Positions 8,550 through 17,507 of a DNA stretch of 64,000 nt are shown here, one piece after another. The translations under genes were made by a program, and so were the position numbers. The notes beneath the pieces were generated by a model. The model was given only the letters and a program-made list of their open reading frames with translations. It was not told the DNA's origin and ran no database searches. Each line of letters begins with the position of its first letter. The first letter of the stretch is position 1. Source of the stretch: JAHIQC01 sp964565645 (GTDB lineage Bacteria > Actinomycetota > Coriobacteriia > Anaerosomatales > JAHIQC01); the NCBI GenBank assembly GCA_964565645.1, contig CAZMFQ010000006.1:99924-163923 (forward strand), given 5' to 3'.

Positions 8550-9571
8550 TGTCCTGGAACAAGCCCATGCCCGCCCGACCCGTCGTGGCGGTCGCCGGAG
8601 CCACCGGGGCCGTCGGTATCGAGATGCTCAAGGTCCTGGAACAGCGCGGGTTCCCGGCAGCCGAGGTTCGCGCGTTGGCGTCCTCGCGCTCGGCCGGCAG
8701 GCGCCTCCCGTTCGGCGACGGCGAGCTCGTCGTCGAGGAGATGACCGAGGCCAGTTTCGAGGGCGTCGACATCGCACTGTTCAGCGCCGGCGCAGGGATC
8801 TCCAAGCAGTTCCGCGAGGCGGTCACCTCCGCCGGCTGCGTGATGATCGACAACTCCTCGGCGTTTCGCATGGACGAGGACGTGCCGCTCGTCGTGCCCG
8901 AGGTCAACCCGGGCGACGTCGCGTGGCATTCAGGGGTCATCGCGAACCCGAACTGCTCGACCATCCAGATGGTCGTCGCGCTCAAGCCGCTGCACGACCT
9001 CGCGCCCATAGAGCGCGTCGTGGTCGCGACCTATCAGGCCGCCAGCGGCGCAGGCCAGGCTGCCATGGACGAACTCTACGCCCAGTCGGGTCAGTTCCTG
9101 GCGGGCGAGAAGCTCACCGTCGAGCAGTTCGCGCACCGCATCGCGTTCAACTGCATCCCGCAGATCGATGTGTTCCTCGACGACGGCTCCACCAAAGAGG
9201 AGTGGAAGATGGTCGTCGAGACCAAGAAGATCATGCATGCGCCCGACATCGCCGTGCACGCCACGTGCGTGCGGGTGCCCGTGCTCCGCTGCCACTCGGA
9301 GGCCGTCAACGTCGAGTTCTCCTCGGCGGTCGACCTCGATGACGCGCGCGAGGCGCTCGCCGCGGCGCCGGGCATCACCGTGATGGACGACCCGGCGGAC
9401 AAGGTCTACCCCATGCCTGCGATGCTTGAGGGGACCGATGACACGTACGTGGGTCGCTTGCGTGTCGACCCGACCGTGTCGAACGGTCTGGCGTTCTGGG
9501 TCGTGGCCGACCAGTTGCGCAAGGGCGCCGCACTCAATGCCGTGCAGATCGCCGAGGAGTTGCTTGCGTGA
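8549..9571 (+). CDS. asd: Aspartate-semialdehyde dehydrogenase
   Basis: The enzyme (340 residues) reduces aspartyl phosphate to aspartate semialdehyde with NADPH. The nucleotide-binding motif GATGAVGIEMLKVLEQR is near the N-terminus. The active-site cysteine lies in ANPNCSTIQMV, and YQAASGAGQAAMDEL and the C-terminal RLRVDPTVSNGLAFWVVAD blocks match the family. It is translationally coupled to lysC by a TGATG overlap, which places both steps of the aspartate pathway under one promoter. Confidence 0.97.
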   Translation: MSWNKPMPARPVVAVAGATGAVGIEMLKVLEQRGFPAAEVRALASSRSAGRRLPFGDGELVVEEMTEASFEGVDIALFSAGAGISKQFREAVTSAGCVMIDNSSAFRMDEDVPLVVPEVNPGDVAWHSGVIANPNCSTIQMVVALKPLHDLAPIERVVVATYQAASGAGQAAMDELYAQSGQFLAGEKLTVEQFAHRIAFNCIPQIDVFLDDGSTKEEWKMVVETKKIMHAPDIAVHATCVRVPVLRCHSEAVNVEFSSAVDLDDAREALAAAPGITVMDDPADKVYPMPAMLEGTDDTYVGRLRVDPTVSNGLAFWVVADQLRKGAALNAVQIAEELLA

Positions 9572-9638
9572 CCGCATGCGGGGGCAGGGGTATCCTGTAC
9601 CTGTGTGAACACGCGTTAGGGGCATATTAAGGGGAGTC

Positions 9639-10319
9639 ATGACTGGCGCGAACATCCTCATAGTCGAAGACGACGTCACGATCGCCCGTTTCGTGGAACT
9701 CGAGCTCGGTCACGCCGGCTACGAGGTTCGAAAGGCCGCCGACGGCTGGGCGGCCCTTGAGGCCGTGCGCGAGGAGGAGCCCGACCTGCTCATCCTCGAT
9801 CTGATGTTGCCCGTGGTCGATGGGCTCGAGGTCGCGCGCAGGCTGCGCAAGGAGGGCAAGACCTTCCCGATCCTGATGCTCACGGCGCGCGCCGATACCC
9901 ACGACGTGGTCTCCGGTTTCGACGCGGGCGCGGACGACTATCTGCGCAAGCCCTTCGAGATCCCCGAACTGCTCTCGCGCATCCGCGCGTTGCTCAAGCG
10001 CACCGAGCACGAGCGCTCCGGCCCCTCCTATGCGGCTTCCGGCGTCGAGGTCGATCCCAGCTCTCGCCGCGCCACGGTCGACGGCGAGGCGATCGACCTG
10101 ACCGCCAAGGAGTTCGATCTGCTGTTCTATCTCATCACGAACTCCGGTCGCGTCATCTCGCGCGATGAGATCCTCAAGGCGGTCTGGGGCGGTCAGCACG
10201 CCACGGACTCCAACGTCATCGAGGTCTTCGTCTGCCATCTGCGAAACAAGATAGGCGACAAGGACAACACCACCATCCAGACGATACGCGGCGTCGGGTA
10301 CTTCTTCGCGAGGGGCTAG
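9639..10319 (+). CDS. OmpR/PhoB-family response regulator
   Basis: This is a 226-residue DNA-binding regulator. The receiver domain (1-120) has the acidic pair D11/D12, the phosphoacceptor D54 in ILDLMLP and the conserved lysine in LRKPFE. A winged-helix Trans_reg_C domain follows (about 130-226), with LTAKEFDLLFYLITNSGRVISRDEIL and the terminal TIRGVGYFF. The ATG follows AAGGGGAG. It precedes its histidine kinase by four bases. The target genes are not evident. Confidence 0.94.
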   Translation: MTGANILIVEDDVTIARFVELELGHAGYEVRKAADGWAALEAVREEEPDLLILDLMLPVVDGLEVARRLRKEGKTFPILMLTARADTHDVVSGFDAGADDYLRKPFEIPELLSRIRALLKRTEHERSGPSYAASGVEVDPSSRRATVDGEAIDLTAKEFDLLFYLITNSGRVISRDEILKAVWGGQHATDSNVIEVFVCHLRNKIGDKDNTTIQTIRGVGYFFARG

Positions 10320-10323
10320 CCCG

Positions 10324-11787
10324 ATGCGCCGCTCCTCGCTCCGGAGCTGGTTGCTGCTCGTCGCGATCCTCTTCTCGGGCCTGGTCGTCGGCGGGATGGC
10401 CCTCACCACCTACGTCGTCGTCTCGGACGGCATGTCGGTGGTGGCCCACGACTCCACGGTCCGCCTCGCCCGCTCCGCCGCGGAGCTCGTGACCCAGTCG
10501 TCGCTCGAGGCATCCGTGCTCGCCGGAGCCACCAAGGACGAGCGCGTCGCGTTCGTGGTCGACCAGCTTCCCGAGCTCCTGAGCGCAGGGGTGCTCTCCG
10601 ACGGTCGCTTCGCGCTCTACGATCATGCGCTCCGGCCCCTGTGGTCCTCCGACCCCGACGCACTGGTCGACGGGGCGCGCGAGCGCCGGCTGCAGGCGGC
10701 TGAGACCGGCGGGGTCACGGAGTCGGCCATGGGCGCGGGCGGCGTGATCCAGGGACTTGTCGGCCCGTCGGACCTCGGTGTGTACATCATGCACGTGCCC
10801 ATCGCACTGCCCGACGGCACGGAGGGTGTGCTCGATGTCGTGTACTACCCCGTGAACGAGGAAGCGGTCATCGACGCGATCCGTCCGCCGATGTTCACGT
10901 TGGCGCTGTCGGCGATGTTCATCATGGTCGTCATGATGCAGACGAGCATGGGGTGGGTCCTCAAGCTCGTCGACGACCTCCGCAAGGCGGCGGACTCCAT
11001 CGACGCCGGGAGGCTCGATGTGACCCTGCCCGTCGAGGGCGAGCATGAGATCGGCGAACTCGCCCGTTCCATCAACAGTCTCATCGAGCGATTGCGCAGG
11101 CGTGCTGACGCCCAGACGCGTTTCGTCGCGGACGCGTCCCATGAACTCGCGACGCCGGTGGCGGGCATCCGGGGCTACACGAACATCCTGAGGGCATGGG
11201 GAGGCGAGGACCCCGAGGTCCGCGAGGAGGCCATCAGCGCCATCGACAGGGAGTCGCGACGCATGGCCAGGCTCTGCAGCGACCTGCTCGCCCTGGTGCG
11301 CAACGAGCGCGGCATCGAGTTCAAGAGCGTGCGCTTCGATGTCAACGCCCGGTGCCGCGAGGTGCTCGCGGCCGCCGCGACCCGCTACATATCCAAGGGA
11401 CTCACGTTCACCGGTCCCGAGGAGGGCCAGATCGTGATGATGGGTGATCCCGACCGCATCGAGGACGCGATCTCCATCCTTGTCGACAACGCCGCCAAGT
11501 ACACTCCGGAGGGAGGCCGCGTCGCGGTCCGTTCGCGCCGCCGCCGGGAGACCATCGTCATCGAGGTCGAGGACACCGGTGTCGGGATCCCGCCCGAGGA
11601 CCTTGACAGCATCTTCGACCGCTTCTACCGCTCGGATGCCTCGAGGTCCAAGGAAACGGGCGGTTTCGGGCTTGGCCTGCCGATCGCCAAGACCATCATC
11701 GACGGTGCCGGTGGTACCATCGAGGTGGAGAGCGAACTGGGCGCCGGCACCCGCTTCACACTGCGTCTCCCGCGCGGCAGGGTCTGA
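10324..11787 (+). CDS. HAMP-containing sensor histidine kinase
   Basis: This 487-residue membrane kinase should phosphorylate the preceding regulator. It has an N-terminal helix (about 8-32), an extracytoplasmic sensor of about 150 residues, a second helix near 195-215, HAMP, HisKA and HATPase_c. The H-box reads ASHELATPV, where most family members have SHELRTPL, a mild departure. The N box (ISILVDNAAKYTPEGG), G1 (VEDTGVGIP) and G2 (GFGLGLPIAKTI) are intact, so it should be active. The sensed signal is unknown. Confidence 0.92.
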   Translation: MRRSSLRSWLLLVAILFSGLVVGGMALTTYVVVSDGMSVVAHDSTVRLARSAAELVTQSSLEASVLAGATKDERVAFVVDQLPELLSAGVLSDGRFALYDHALRPLWSSDPDALVDGARERRLQAAETGGVTESAMGAGGVIQGLVGPSDLGVYIMHVPIALPDGTEGVLDVVYYPVNEEAVIDAIRPPMFTLALSAMFIMVVMMQTSMGWVLKLVDDLRKAADSIDAGRLDVTLPVEGEHEIGELARSINSLIERLRRRADAQTRFVADASHELATPVAGIRGYTNILRAWGGEDPEVREEAISAIDRESRRMARLCSDLLALVRNERGIEFKSVRFDVNARCREVLAAAATRYISKGLTFTGPEEGQIVMMGDPDRIEDAISILVDNAAKYTPEGGRVAVRSRRRRETIVIEVEDTGVGIPPEDLDSIFDRFYRSDASRSKETGGFGLGLPIAKTIIDGAGGTIEVESELGAGTRFTLRLPRGRV

Positions 11788-11861
11788 CCTGTCGCATTCA
11801 AGGGTCGGGTCCGGCATGCCGATAGTCCGCTTAGGCTATCCCTGGCATCGTTGGGACCTGT

Positions 11862-13988
11862 GTGACTCACGATATCGACACACTCAGGGCGACCTTCGAC
11901 GGCCGCGCGTGGCGCGAGGCCGTCGATGCGCTGTTCGAGGCGACCGGGCTGGTGGTTGCGGTCATGGACCGCAGCGCCTGTACCGTCGTCCACTCCACCG
12001 CGCACTGCGCGTACTGCGAGGTCGCGATCCCCATCTCCGGCACCGCGCCGGGAGCCTGCTTCGATGACCCCCCTCACATCGCCGATGCCCCTGTCACACG
12101 TACGACGTGTCGCGCCGGGCTCCCGTGCTACATCTCGCCCATCTCGGTCGAGGGCGGTCCCGAGTGCGCGCTCGTGATCGGCGGCTTCGTCTCATCGACG
12201 CGCGAGCGCAAGCGTCTGTTCGAGAAGCTGCTCGCCAAGAGTGTCCCCGAGGCCCAGGCACGCGTCGCGGTACGCGACGTGCCGGTCCTGCCGAAGCGTC
12301 AGGTCGAGGCCCTCGTCCGGCTCGCGCGCGTGGGCGCTGCGGCGGCCCTGCAGGGCACGAGCGACCAGTTGCGGATGTCCGTCCGCGAGCGTGAGCTCGA
12401 GACGATAGCCGAGGCGGGTTGTGAGTTCGCGGAACGCCGAGGAATGGGCCAGGACCTTCTCGACGAGGTGCTCCAGCGCGCGATGGCGATCGTGGGCGCC
12501 GACAGCGGCTCCCTCATGTTGCTGCGTCACGGCACCGACCTGCTCGAGGTCGTCGCACCGGCGGGCCCGGCGGTCAGCCGCGCACGCGGCCAGATGGTGC
12601 GCGTCGGCGAGGGTATCGCAGGACGCGTCGCCGCCACCGGGCGCAGCGTGCTCATCACGGGCGACTACGACCGGATGCTCGCTCATAGTGCCTATCCCGG
12701 GCGCGGCATCTCCAAGTCCGTCTCGGTGCCGCTCAAGCGCGACGGCCGCCTCGTGGGCGTGCTGAACCTCAATATCGCGGCCCCGGACCGGATGCTCTCG
12801 GGCGACGATGTCGCGTTGGTCGAACGCTACGCGCGTCTCGCGGCACAGACGATCGACAATGCTCGGGCGCACGGAGCGACCGAGCGCGCGATGTTCGAAC
12901 TCATGCACCTGGGTGAGCTGGCAAAGACGCTTTCAGGCGAGACCGATCTGGAGCAGATCATCCAGACCTCCGGTTCGGTCTTGGAGAAGGGCTTTGATTT
13001 CGAGGTCGGAGGGTTGATCCTGACCGGCTGGGGATACGATCGTGCCCACACCGTGGTCTGCGGCGAGGTGACCGAGACCGACGTCCGCAGGGTGCTCGGC
13101 GAAGCGGCCGGACGCGACCTGATCGAGGCCCCGTTCGAGTCGGTCAATTACGTGACGCATCTGGGGCGGATCACCGACGACGTCTCGACCGACGACTGGT
13201 CTGTGCAGTCTATCGCCCTGATGGCCCGTGAGAACGTCGTGGGCTACGCGTTCATCGGGGCACGGGGCGAGGGACCGTTCGACCGCGCCGACCACAGGCT
13301 GCTCGAGGGGCTTGCCGACCATGTGTCCGTGGCGCTCGAGCGCGCGGTCGTGCTCCAGAAGCTCCGTGACGACCTGACCCGCAGCATCACCGCACTCTCC
13401 GTCTCGATGGACACGGCCGAGCGGGCCAACCGCGGGCACTCGGAGCGCGTCACGGATTACGCGATGCTTCTGGGCCAGGAGATCGGCCTGGATGTCGAGC
13501 AGGTCGAACTCCTCAGGTTCGCCGGGCTCATGCACGATATCGGCAAGAGCGGAATCTCCGAGGAGATCCTGCTCAAGCCCTCGCGTCTGACCGACGACGA
13601 GATGGCCGAGGTCCGCCGGCACCCCGAGATCGGCGCCGGCATCGTCGAGCAGATCGAGTTCCTGAGCGCTCTCACGCCTGTGATCATGCACCACCACGAG
13701 CGTTGGGACGGCGACGGGTACCCGATGAAGCTCGCCCGTGAGGACATCCCGCTGCTTGCGCGTATCCTCGCCGTGGCCGATGCGTTCGACGCCATGACCT
13801 CCGAGTCGCCGTACCGGCGTCGGCTGAGCTACTCCGAGGGTCGCGACGAGCTTCGCGCCGGGGCCGGCACGCAGTTCGACCCCAAACTCGTCGAGGCGTT
13901 CGTGGAGGCCATGGACCGCCGCGCGCTCGCGGGCGCGACCGGCCTCATCCGGCAGGCGCATCCGGAAGGCCCGCACCTTCCCGCGTGA
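11862..13988 (+). CDS. PocR-like/GAF/HD-GYP c-di-GMP phosphodiesterase (soluble)
   Basis: This 708-residue protein has no membrane helix. The first about 130 residues are rich in cysteine (C40, C49, C52, C66, C83, C89, C102) and resemble the PocR ligand-binding fold, which may bind a small molecule or a metal cluster. One clear GAF domain (about 180-350) and a second GAF-like region follow. HD-GYP comes last with intact HDIGK and HHHERWDGDGYP. The GTG start at 11862 has only a weak SD. It is the second c-di-GMP phosphodiesterase in 10 kb, but cytosolic, so it probably answers an internal signal. Confidence 0.88.
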   Translation: MTHDIDTLRATFDGRAWREAVDALFEATGLVVAVMDRSACTVVHSTAHCAYCEVAIPISGTAPGACFDDPPHIADAPVTRTTCRAGLPCYISPISVEGGPECALVIGGFVSSTRERKRLFEKLLAKSVPEAQARVAVRDVPVLPKRQVEALVRLARVGAAAALQGTSDQLRMSVRERELETIAEAGCEFAERRGMGQDLLDEVLQRAMAIVGADSGSLMLLRHGTDLLEVVAPAGPAVSRARGQMVRVGEGIAGRVAATGRSVLITGDYDRMLAHSAYPGRGISKSVSVPLKRDGRLVGVLNLNIAAPDRMLSGDDVALVERYARLAAQTIDNARAHGATERAMFELMHLGELAKTLSGETDLEQIIQTSGSVLEKGFDFEVGGLILTGWGYDRAHTVVCGEVTETDVRRVLGEAAGRDLIEAPFESVNYVTHLGRITDDVSTDDWSVQSIALMARENVVGYAFIGARGEGPFDRADHRLLEGLADHVSVALERAVVLQKLRDDLTRSITALSVSMDTAERANRGHSERVTDYAMLLGQEIGLDVEQVELLRFAGLMHDIGKSGISEEILLKPSRLTDDEMAEVRRHPEIGAGIVEQIEFLSALTPVIMHHHERWDGDGYPMKLAREDIPLLARILAVADAFDAMTSESPYRRRLSYSEGRDELRAGAGTQFDPKLVEAFVEAMDRRALAGATGLIRQAHPEGPHLPA

Positions 13989-14009
13989 CGGTCCCGCACG
14001 CTGCGTGTG

Positions 14010-14018
14010 TGCTAGAAT
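14010..14018 (+). promoter_or_regulatory. Extended -10 element upstream of queT
   Basis: TGC-TAGAAT is identical to the element before the first HD-GYP gene. A start about 7 bases downstream would give a leader of roughly 30 bases before queT, too short for a typical preQ1 riboswitch. Confidence 0.45.
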
Positions 14019-14054
14019 CCGCGCATCCTCAAGCCGACCGACGGATGGGACGCC

Positions 14055-14612
14055 GTGCGCAGGACCACCTACATCGCCCAGGCGGGTGTGATCGCCGCCG
14101 TCTACGCCGCATTCACGCTTCTGGTGCTCCAACTCCCCGGTCAGTTGGGCTGGGGTCCGGTCCAGTTCCGCGTCAGCGAAGCGCTCTCGGTCCTGGCGCT
14201 CATCACCCCCTCCGCCATCCCGGGCCTTGCGATCGGGACGCTCGCGGCCAACTCGTTCATGGTCGCCCAGGTCGGTCCCCTCGGGCTGCTCGACGTGGTG
14301 TTCGGTTCACTCGCGACTCTCCTCGGCGCGGCGTGGTCGTGGCGCTTCCGAGAGCGCCGGGCGCTGGCGCTGGCCGGGCCCGTCGTCGCCAACGCGCTCA
14401 TCGTGCCGGCGTATCTGCCCGCGATGCTCGTCGGGCTCGGTTTCTACCGTCTGCCGCTTCTGGGGTTAGACTTGGAGGGAAGCTGGCTCGCGATGTACCT
14501 TTTCGGAGTGGTCTCCGTCGGTATCGGCGAGGCCGTGGTCGTGTACGGCCTCGGCTGGCCGCTATTGGCGGCGCTCGAGAGAAGTGGGATCAAGCGGCTC
14601 CTCGGCAGGTAG
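14055..14612 (+). CDS. queT: QueT-family queuosine precursor transporter (ECF S component)
   Basis: This 185-residue protein with about six hydrophobic segments matches QueT, the substrate-binding S component thought to import queuine or preQ1 with a shared ECF module. The N-terminal block ITPSAIPGLAIGTLAAN and the VQFRVSEALSVLAL segment are typical. The start is GTG with a GATGGGACG leader. No ECF A/A'/T genes lie beside it; the nikO/nikQ pair is 23 kb away and belongs to a nickel system. No preQ1 aptamer was seen. Confidence 0.85.
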   Translation: MRRTTYIAQAGVIAAVYAAFTLLVLQLPGQLGWGPVQFRVSEALSVLALITPSAIPGLAIGTLAANSFMVAQVGPLGLLDVVFGSLATLLGAAWSWRFRERRALALAGPVVANALIVPAYLPAMLVGLGFYRLPLLGLDLEGSWLAMYLFGVVSVGIGEAVVVYGLGWPLLAALERSGIKRLLGR

Positions 14613-14625
14613 GAGGAGCGGCCGG

Positions 14626-16458
14626 ATGGAGGTTCCGGTGAGAGCAGGGGGCACGCGCCCGGCACGGCAGCAGGCCGAGATCGTCGCGGCCGCCTCCGCG
14701 CGCGCCCGCGGTTTCCTGATCACGAGCGAGAAGGACACCTGCCGCGAGTGCTGGGCCTGCGTCCGCTACTGCCCCGCCCGCGCCATCCGCGTGGTGCACG
14801 GCCGTTCCGAGATAGCCGAGGATCGGTGTGTCAAATGCGGGCTGTGCGTCTCCGAGTGCGGCAACTGCGGCCACGGCGTGCGCGACGACACCGCCGCTGT
14901 GCGCGCCCTGCTCGCGAGCGGCCGTCCCGTCGTCGCGGTGCTGGCATCGGAGTTCATCGCCGCGATGCACCCCTTGAGTCCGCAGGAGGTCGAGCGCGCG
15001 CTCGAGTCGATCGGCTTCTTCGCGGTCGAGAGCACGTGCCTTGGCGAGGAGCTCGTCGCCCTCGAGTACGAGCGCATGTACTCGCGCCCCTGCGCGAGCC
15101 TGACGCTGCGTTCCACCTGCCCGGTCGTCGTGGACTGGGTCGTGAAGTTCCATCCGAGCCTCGCGCCGGCGCTCTCGCCGATCGTGCCGCCGTACGTGGC
15201 GCAGGCCCGGCTCATCCGCGAACTGTATCCCGCGGACGCGGCGATCGTGTACGTCTCGCCGTGCTACGCGCGCAAAGACGAGGCTTACGACCCTCAGTTC
15301 GAGGGCGCCGTCGACGCGGCGATCGACTTCATCGAGCTCGAGCGCATTCTCGCCGACGCCCGTCCGCGCCCGCCCTACGCCTCCTCATCGGGTGTGCGGC
15401 GCCCCTCGGTCATCAAGGAGATCTCGCTCACCGACGGCTTCCCGAGACGGTCCATCGTGACGCGCGACGGGACCGACACCACGCTCGTGAAGGTCCGCGG
15501 GCTGCGCGCCCTCGACGAACTGCTCGGGGCGATCGCACGCGGGGAGACCGCTCCGGCCGTGATCGACATGCTCAACTGCGAGGGCTGCATCGACGGACCC
15601 GCCGTGCGTCCCGGCATGTCGGTGTTCGCCAAGCGCAACATCGTGGCCGCCGAGCGCGAGGCGCGCATCGCGCCGCGCGTGAGCACCCGCGAGCTCCTCG
15701 GCCATCTGCCCACCGTCGAGATGCTGCGGTCGTTCCGCGCGCGGCCCGTGCTGCGTGTCACGCCCACGGCGGAGCAGATCGAGGACGCATTGCGTGACGG
15801 GGAGTTCCATGCGCCTTCGGACCTGCTCGACTGCGGCGCCTGCGGGTATGCGACCTGTCGCGAGCATGCGGTCGCCATCGTCGGCGGCGACTCCACCTGG
15901 GAGATGTGCTTCCCGCTCCAGCGCAAACGCATGAAGCGCACCGCCGACCAGCTTGAGCACAACGCCACCGTCGACGCGCTCACGGGGCTCGCGAACCGCC
16001 GCGCCTTCGACGCGCGGCTGGCCGAGGAGGTGGCGCGGGTCGACCGGTACGGCGGCGACCTGTCGCTGCTCATGATCGACATAGACGGCTTCAAGGGAGT
16101 GAACGACACCGCGGGCCACCTCGCGGGTGACGAGGTCCTACGCACGCTCGCGGCGCTCCTCGGCGAAGGGGTCCGCGAGACCGACCTGGCCTCGCGGTAC
16201 GGCGGTGACGAGTTCGCGCTCGTGTTGACCGGCACCGCCAAGACACAGGCCTTCGCCGTCGCCGAGAAACTGCGCCTGGCCGTGCTCGATGTACGCGCGC
16301 GGCACGAGGCCAGCCTGATGCGGGTGTCGGTATCGGTGGGGGTCGCCTCGCTCGGCGCCTCGACCCGCACGCCCATCGAGCTCATCGAGGCGGCCGACAA
16401 GGCGCTGTACCACGCCAAGCGTGAGGGTCGCAACCAGGTGAGGATCGCTCCGGGCTAG
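14626..16458 (+). CDS. Ferredoxin-[FeFe]-hydrogenase-like-GGDEF sensor diguanylate cyclase
   Basis: This 610-residue fusion joins a redox module to a c-di-GMP synthase. Two [4Fe-4S] motifs come first (C39/C42/C45/C49 and C68/C71/C74/C78). A region like the [FeFe]-hydrogenase H-cluster domain follows, with C165 in STCPVVVDW, C213 in VSPCYARKDE, and C318/C321 in NCEGCIDGP. A third iron-sulfur domain of the RnfB/ArsR-like type (C403, C406, C411, C428) precedes GGDEF. The cyclase motif GGDEF is at 526-530, and the product-inhibition site RETD at 517-520 has canonical five-residue spacing. The ATG follows AGGAGGAG. In known group C sensory hydrogenases the same front half is attached to kinases or phosphatases; here the output would be c-di-GMP. 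Whether the H-cluster is assembled is unknown, because the L1 loop has one cysteine and L3 is shortened. Confidence 0.85.
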   Translation: MEVPVRAGGTRPARQQAEIVAAASARARGFLITSEKDTCRECWACVRYCPARAIRVVHGRSEIAEDRCVKCGLCVSECGNCGHGVRDDTAAVRALLASGRPVVAVLASEFIAAMHPLSPQEVERALESIGFFAVESTCLGEELVALEYERMYSRPCASLTLRSTCPVVVDWVVKFHPSLAPALSPIVPPYVAQARLIRELYPADAAIVYVSPCYARKDEAYDPQFEGAVDAAIDFIELERILADARPRPPYASSSGVRRPSVIKEISLTDGFPRRSIVTRDGTDTTLVKVRGLRALDELLGAIARGETAPAVIDMLNCEGCIDGPAVRPGMSVFAKRNIVAAEREARIAPRVSTRELLGHLPTVEMLRSFRARPVLRVTPTAEQIEDALRDGEFHAPSDLLDCGACGYATCREHAVAIVGGDSTWEMCFPLQRKRMKRTADQLEHNATVDALTGLANRRAFDARLAEEVARVDRYGGDLSLLMIDIDGFKGVNDTAGHLAGDEVLRTLAALLGEGVRETDLASRYGGDEFALVLTGTAKTQAFAVAEKLRLAVLDVRARHEASLMRVSVSVGVASLGASTRTPIELIEAADKALYHAKREGRNQVRIAPG

Positions 16459-16476
16459 AGGAACGGGGGAGCAGGG

Positions 16477-17484
16477 GTGCATCCGGCGGTTCTATGGGAG
16501 GTCGAAGGCGACCGCGTCGCGTGCCGCCTGTGTCCCAATCTCTGCCGCATCGCCGAGGGCCATGTCGGAATCTGCGGTGTGCGCGAGGTCCGCGACGGCA
16601 AGCTCCTCGCGCTCACGTATGGCCGGATCTCCTCGATCGCGGCGGACCCCATCGAGAAGAAGCCTGTCTTCCACTACCATCCGGGCTCGCTCGTGCTCTC
16701 GCTCGGCAGCGTGGGGTGTTCGATGCGCTGCGGACACTGCCAGAACTGGCAGATCAGCCGTGCCGATGCTGACGCGCCCGAACTGCACGAACTCGCGCCG
16801 TCGGCGGTCGCGGACATGGCGCGCAAGTATCGCTGCCCCGGAGTCGCGTTCACCTACAACGAGCCGGTGATCTGGGCGGAGTACGTGGTCGACGTCGCGC
16901 GCGAGTGTCGCGAGGCCGGACTGTTCACGGTCATGGTCACCAACGGGTACGTCACGACCGAGGGCCTCGACCTCTTCGGCGGACTGATCGACGTCTGGCG
17001 CGTCGACCTCAAAGGCGCCACCGACGAGACCTATCGCAAACTGTGTCACGTCCCGCGCGTCGCGCCGGTCATGCGCGCCGCGGAGCGCGCGAAACACCAC
17101 TGGGGCATGCATGTCGAGGTCGTCACCAACGTGGTCCCGACCGTGAACGATTCCGCCGAGGAACTGCGCACGATGGCCACCTGGATCGCCGACGCGCTCG
17201 GGCCGGAGACCCCCTGGCACATCACGCGGTTTTTCCCCTATCTCGAGTTCGAGCACCTGCCCCCGACTCCCGTGGTCACGCTCCGGACCGCGCGCGAGAT
17301 CGGTCGCGAGGCGGGGCTGCGCTTCGTCTATCTCGGCAACATCGACGAGCCGGGCGGCGAGGACACGGTCTGTCCGCAGTGCAACGCGGTCGCGCTCGGC
17401 CGAACGGGGTACACCATACTTGCGAAGCACACGCACGACGGCGCGTGCTCGCGGTGCGGCGCTCCGCTCGGGATCGTGGAGTAG
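16477..17484 (+). CDS. amrS: AmmeMemoRadiSam-system radical SAM enzyme
   Basis: This 335-residue radical SAM protein belongs to the AmmeMemoRadiSam/PflA-like group. The N-terminus has CRLCPNLC (C16, C19, C23) and GICGVRE. The SAM cluster motif is C81xxxC85xxC88 in GCSMRCGHCQNWQIS, and FTYNEPVIW and VDLKGATDETYRKLC are family blocks. The C-terminus has two CxxC pairs that probably bind zinc. Its start is GTG behind GGGGAGCAGGGG. The usual partners AMMECR1 and Memo are not in this window. The reaction is unknown. Confidence 0.88.
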   Translation: MHPAVLWEVEGDRVACRLCPNLCRIAEGHVGICGVREVRDGKLLALTYGRISSIAADPIEKKPVFHYHPGSLVLSLGSVGCSMRCGHCQNWQISRADADAPELHELAPSAVADMARKYRCPGVAFTYNEPVIWAEYVVDVARECREAGLFTVMVTNGYVTTEGLDLFGGLIDVWRVDLKGATDETYRKLCHVPRVAPVMRAAERAKHHWGMHVEVVTNVVPTVNDSAEELRTMATWIADALGPETPWHITRFFPYLEFEHLPPTPVVTLRTAREIGREAGLRFVYLGNIDEPGGEDTVCPQCNAVALGRTGYTILAKHTHDGACSRCGAPLGIVE

Positions 17485-17507
17485 CGAGCGCCCCGAGAGG
17501 AGCGGTC

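Noticed and set aside
13989..14054. preQ1 riboswitch before queT
   Set aside because: The leader from the likely start is about 30 bases and lacks the pseudoknot sequence of preQ1-I or preQ1-II.
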